This document shows, piece by piece, positions 60,674 to 64,000 of a stretch of 64,000 bases of DNA. The position numbers and the translations under genes are program-made. This DNA is from Antedon mediterranea. Taxonomy: Eukaryota; Echinodermata; Crinoidea; Comatulida; Antedonidae. The stretch is taken from contig NC_092677.1 of the NCBI RefSeq assembly GCF_964355755.1, positions 17,146,101 through 17,210,100 on the forward strand. The letters run 5' to 3'. The number at the start of each line of letters is the position of its first letter. Positions within the stretch are counted from its first letter, which is position 1. The notes below the pieces were generated by a model. It was not told the DNA's origin, did no database searches, and saw only the letters and a program-made list of their open reading frames with translations.

Positions 60674-62251
60674 TTAGTTATCCGCTTAGTAGCGGATAAC
60701 TCCTTGTAATCGTCCTGTTTCATCAAATTTTTTTCCTGTATTATACTTCTTTCTTTCTGTCATTTTTGTGCGTCGCGTTTCTCTAAAACTTGTAAACAGA
60801 ACACATCGTAACTTTGTCAACATATCGACATTTACGTGAACTTGTGCACCTCCTATTTTTGAATGACGTCAGAGTTGCGCAACGTGACTTACGCGCGATT
60901 TTATGAATTTCAATGATTGATCATAGACTAAAAACCAAACATAATTTTGTTTTGACGCTTTGTGAAAATTTAAGTCATATCAAGCGCAAACTTTCTATGG
61001 ATTAAAAATAGCATGTTTCACAAAAAGTTACGCGCGCACGCGCGTTTAAAATTTTAGGATGCGAAAAATCAACTTCTAATTAACTTTCTATGCGTTTCAT
61101 GTCATTTTGAGCATGTCAAAAATTCCCACGCGCGCGAAAATTTTTACGCACGCGGTGCACACGTAGCGTTAAAAACATATTTTTTCCGCGTGATTTATGT
61201 TTTTTCAGCCTTTTCTAGTAATGTTACCAACTTTTAAACAATTTCGACTTAAAATTACGTCATACGAGCACGTCGAATTAGATAATTTGCACGCGTTTTT
61301 GGTGAAAAAGTTCAAAAATTCGTCAAAATTATGCCTATTTTTAAACAGTCATAGATTCTAAACTACATGGAGAACTTTTTTTTAATTACAAATTCTGGAA
61401 GTTGATGAGTTGTAGATATCGGATCATGCATTAATATGGATAACCAGACATTGTGATGTCATCGTATGGCCACACGAATATAAAATATAGGATTTTTGTC
61501 TCTTTCGTCATAGCTCATCACATTTAATAGAGCGCATCTCCACTTATTCGTTGTCCATTTTCACCCCGATTTTAATATATTCTAGGTCAATCAACTATCT
61601 TTTGCATGAATTAAAAAATTTTTAATTTTTTTAACGTCATCATGCCTAAAAATTTAAATTACGTTGGTCATTAATTTCATCTTTACAGTAAATTTTAATC
61701 TGTTATAGCTCGTAAGAATAAAGTGATAATCACGATTAAAACGTTTTCAGGAAGCTATTGTATTTTAGATACAAAATCATGTGTAAATTGTGCCAATCGA
61801 ATGTTGTGACGTCATCATATGGCCTGTTAAATAAAAAAAGTCGTATTTTCATCTTTTGCGTTATATTTCATTACATTTAAAAGAGCGCGAATCAATATTT
61901 CACATATTCAAATTTCTTCTACACGTTAATATGTTGTTGCTGAGATAATTTCATTCTGAAATTTCTACTTTTGCATTTCATTTTGAAACCGTCAAGATGT
62001 TAAAAATTACAATAAAATACGGGTCCCTTAATTTCACCTATTTTACACTGTTTGTGATATGTATACAGATTGTACTGTGTATACTATATGACACAAAATA
62101 ACAGAATTCAGAAATAACAACATATCATATTCTTCAGTTCAGGTCTTAATGCCTCAATATTTTTCTGTGTGCAATATTCTAACGTATGACGTGCACGTGG
62201 CGTTTGTCGAGCGGATAACTAACTCGTCAAAGTGACGAGTTTCATGTCTAG
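60674..62251 (+). mobile_element. Helentron/HINE-like array, unit 2
   Basis: It follows unit 1 without a spacer (CTAG directly joined to TTAGTTATCC). It has the same head, tail hairpin and CTAG end. The sequence after the head (GTGCGTCGCGTTTCTC, then AAACAGAAC) matches unit 4 rather than units 1 and 3. The tail lacks the GTGCGG variant. Confidence 0.6.
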
Positions 62252-63839
62252 TTAGTTATCCGCATTTAGCGGATAACTCCTTGGAACTGTCCTGTGTCTT
62301 TTTTTTTTTCATTATTCTTCAGTCTTTCTCCCTCACTTTTTGTGCAGAGCGTATCTCTAAAATGGGTAAACATAACATTTCATAACTTTGTCAACATATA
62401 TGCATTTACGTGAAGTTGTGCACCTCCTATTTTTGAATGACGTCATAGTTACGCAACGTGACTTACGCGTGATTTTATGATTTTTTTAAATTGATCATAG
62501 ATTTAAAACCAAGCGTAATTTTGTTTTTACATTTTGTGAAAATTTAGGTCATATCAAGTGCAAACTGTTTGTGCACAAAAAATTGCATGTTTTACAAGAA
62601 GTTACGCGCGCACGCGCGTTTGAAATTTTAAAGTGCGAAAAATTAATTTCTAATCAACTTTCTACGCGTTTCATGTCATTTTAAGCATGTAAAAAATTCC
62701 CACGCATGCGCAAATTTTTACGTGTGCGGTGCGCACGTAGCATTAAAAACATATATTTTTTGCGTGATTTATGTTTTTCCAGCCTTTTCTAGTAATTTTA
62801 CCAACTTTTAAACAATTTCGACTTAAAGTTACGTCATACGAGCACGTCGAATTGGACAATTTGCACACGTTTTTGATGAAAAAGTACAACAATTTGTCAA
62901 AATTATGCCTTTTTTTAAACAATCGTAATTTCTAAACTACACGGTCAACTTTTTGTGGATGACATATTCTGGAAGTTGATGAGTTGTAGATATCGGATCA
63001 TGTATTAATATGGCTAACCGGACATTTTAACGTCATCGTATGGCCACACGAATATAAAATTGAGGATTTTAGTATCTTTCGTCATAGCTCATCACATTTA
63101 ATAGAGCGCATCTCCACTTATACATTTTCCATTTTCACCCCGATTTTGATATTGTCTAGGTCAATCAACTATCTTTCGCATGAGTTAAAAATATTTTAAT
63201 TGTTATGACGTCATCGTGCCTAAAAATTTAAATTACATGTGGCATTAATTTCATCTTTACAGTAAATTTTAATCTGTTATAGCTCGTAAGAATAAAATGT
63301 GATAATCACGATTAAAACGTTTTCTGGAAGCGATTGGATTGTAGATACGAAATCATGTAAAAAATTTTCCAATCGGATGTTGTGACGTCATCATATGGCC
63401 AGTTAAATAAAAAAAGTCGTATTTTAATATTTTGCGTCATAGTTCATCACATTTAAAAGGGTGCGCATCTATATTTTACGTATTCAAATTTCTTCTACAC
63501 GTTAATATGTTGTTCCTAAGATAATTTCCTTCTGAAATTGCTATCGAAGTGTTTCATTTTGATACCGTCGCCATGTTAAAAATTTGAATAAATGGCGGGT
63601 CCCGTAATTTCACCTATTCTACACTGTATGTAATATGTATACAGATTATACTGTTTGCATGTATACTATATGACACAAAATTGACAGAATTCAGCACTAA
63701 CAGCATATCATATTCTTCAGTTCTTGTCATAATGCCATAATCTTTATCTGTGTGTGAAATATTCCAACGTATGACGTGCACGTGGCGTTTGTCGTTGTGC
63801 GGATAACTAACTCGTCAAAGTGACGAGTTTCATGTCTAG
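62252..63839 (+). mobile_element. Helentron/HINE-like array, unit 3
   Basis: It again joins head to tail at CTAG. GTGCAGAGCGTATCTCTAAA near the head and AATTCAGCACTAACAGCATA near the tail match unit 1. No coding frame. Confidence 0.6.
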
Positions 63840-64000
63840 TTCTTCTTTCCTTCTGTCATTTTTGTGCGTCGCGTTTCTCTAAAACGTGTAAACAGAACAT
63901 ATCGTAACTTTGTCAACATATCGACATTTACGTGAACTTGTGCACCTCCTATTTTTGAATGACGTCAGAGTTGCGCAACGTGACTTAAGCGCGATTTTAT
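63840..64000 (+). mobile_element. Helentron/HINE-like array, unit 4, head-truncated and cut by the window edge
   Basis: Directly after CTAG it starts at TTCTTTCCTTCTGTCATTTT, lacking the TTATCCGC head present in the other units, and then follows unit 2 closely (GTGCGTCGCGTTTCTC). The array continues beyond the window. Confidence 0.6.

Overview
The window is AT-rich eukaryotic DNA, most likely from a marine invertebrate. An echinoderm or another non-vertebrate deuterostome is my best guess, from the frequent AGGCCTA-type words, the mix of DNA transposons, tRNA-derived SINEs and CR1-like LINE tails, and a metazoan-style tyrosine-kinase-like (TKL) kinase gene with a 140-base intron. The species call is inference. 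Nothing here looks prokaryotic: there are no operons, no ribosome binding sites and no CRISPR array.

Only one convincing host gene is visible, on the minus strand at 21301-23420. It has two coding exons joined in phase and gives a 659-residue protein. The N-terminal half is serine-rich and carries eight copies of a KTYxDNxxNRxxGRVGM repeat; the C-terminal half is a TKL-type kinase domain with a non-RD catalytic loop (HCD in place of HRD). I do not recognise the repeat half. Non-autonomous piggyBac-like elements lie on both sides of the gene.

The rest is a dense mobile-element landscape with long featureless AT-rich stretches. From left to right: a Ty3/gypsy pol fragment with a 3' LTR (1-1154); a hAT-like element with a 5-bp target duplication (1339-1998); a 634-bp TTAA-flanked MITE (copies at 2812, 8635 and 41357, and a decayed copy at 29803); a PIF/Harbinger-like element family with TACGGTAT arrays and a relic Myb/SANT domain (5754, 42870, 50742); an inverted single Helentron-like unit (6755-8318); a perfect 29-bp TIR element (12792-13609); piggyBac-like elements (16395, 20447, 23898), the first nested in another TIR element; SINEs (6137, 18456, 39226) and LINE 3' ends (19205-19500); a 4.2-kb hAT-like transposon with an intact-looking CR1/Jockey-group LINE reading frame inside it (25513-29730); a 3.25-kb element with 30-bp perfect TIRs (31465-34714); tandem repeats (36195, 37785, 53070, 54796); a foldback element built from GGCC-type 16-mers (39888-40705); and smaller TIR elements.

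The right end (58984-64000) is a head-to-tail array of about 1.55-kb Helentron/HINE-like units. Units 1 and 3 resemble each other, as do units 2 and 4, so the array looks dimeric.

The most unusual signals are the repeat-kinase gene, the dimeric Helentron-like array, the repeatedly retained Myb/SANT piece in three otherwise decayed elements, and the consistent 5-bp target duplications of four hAT-like elements.
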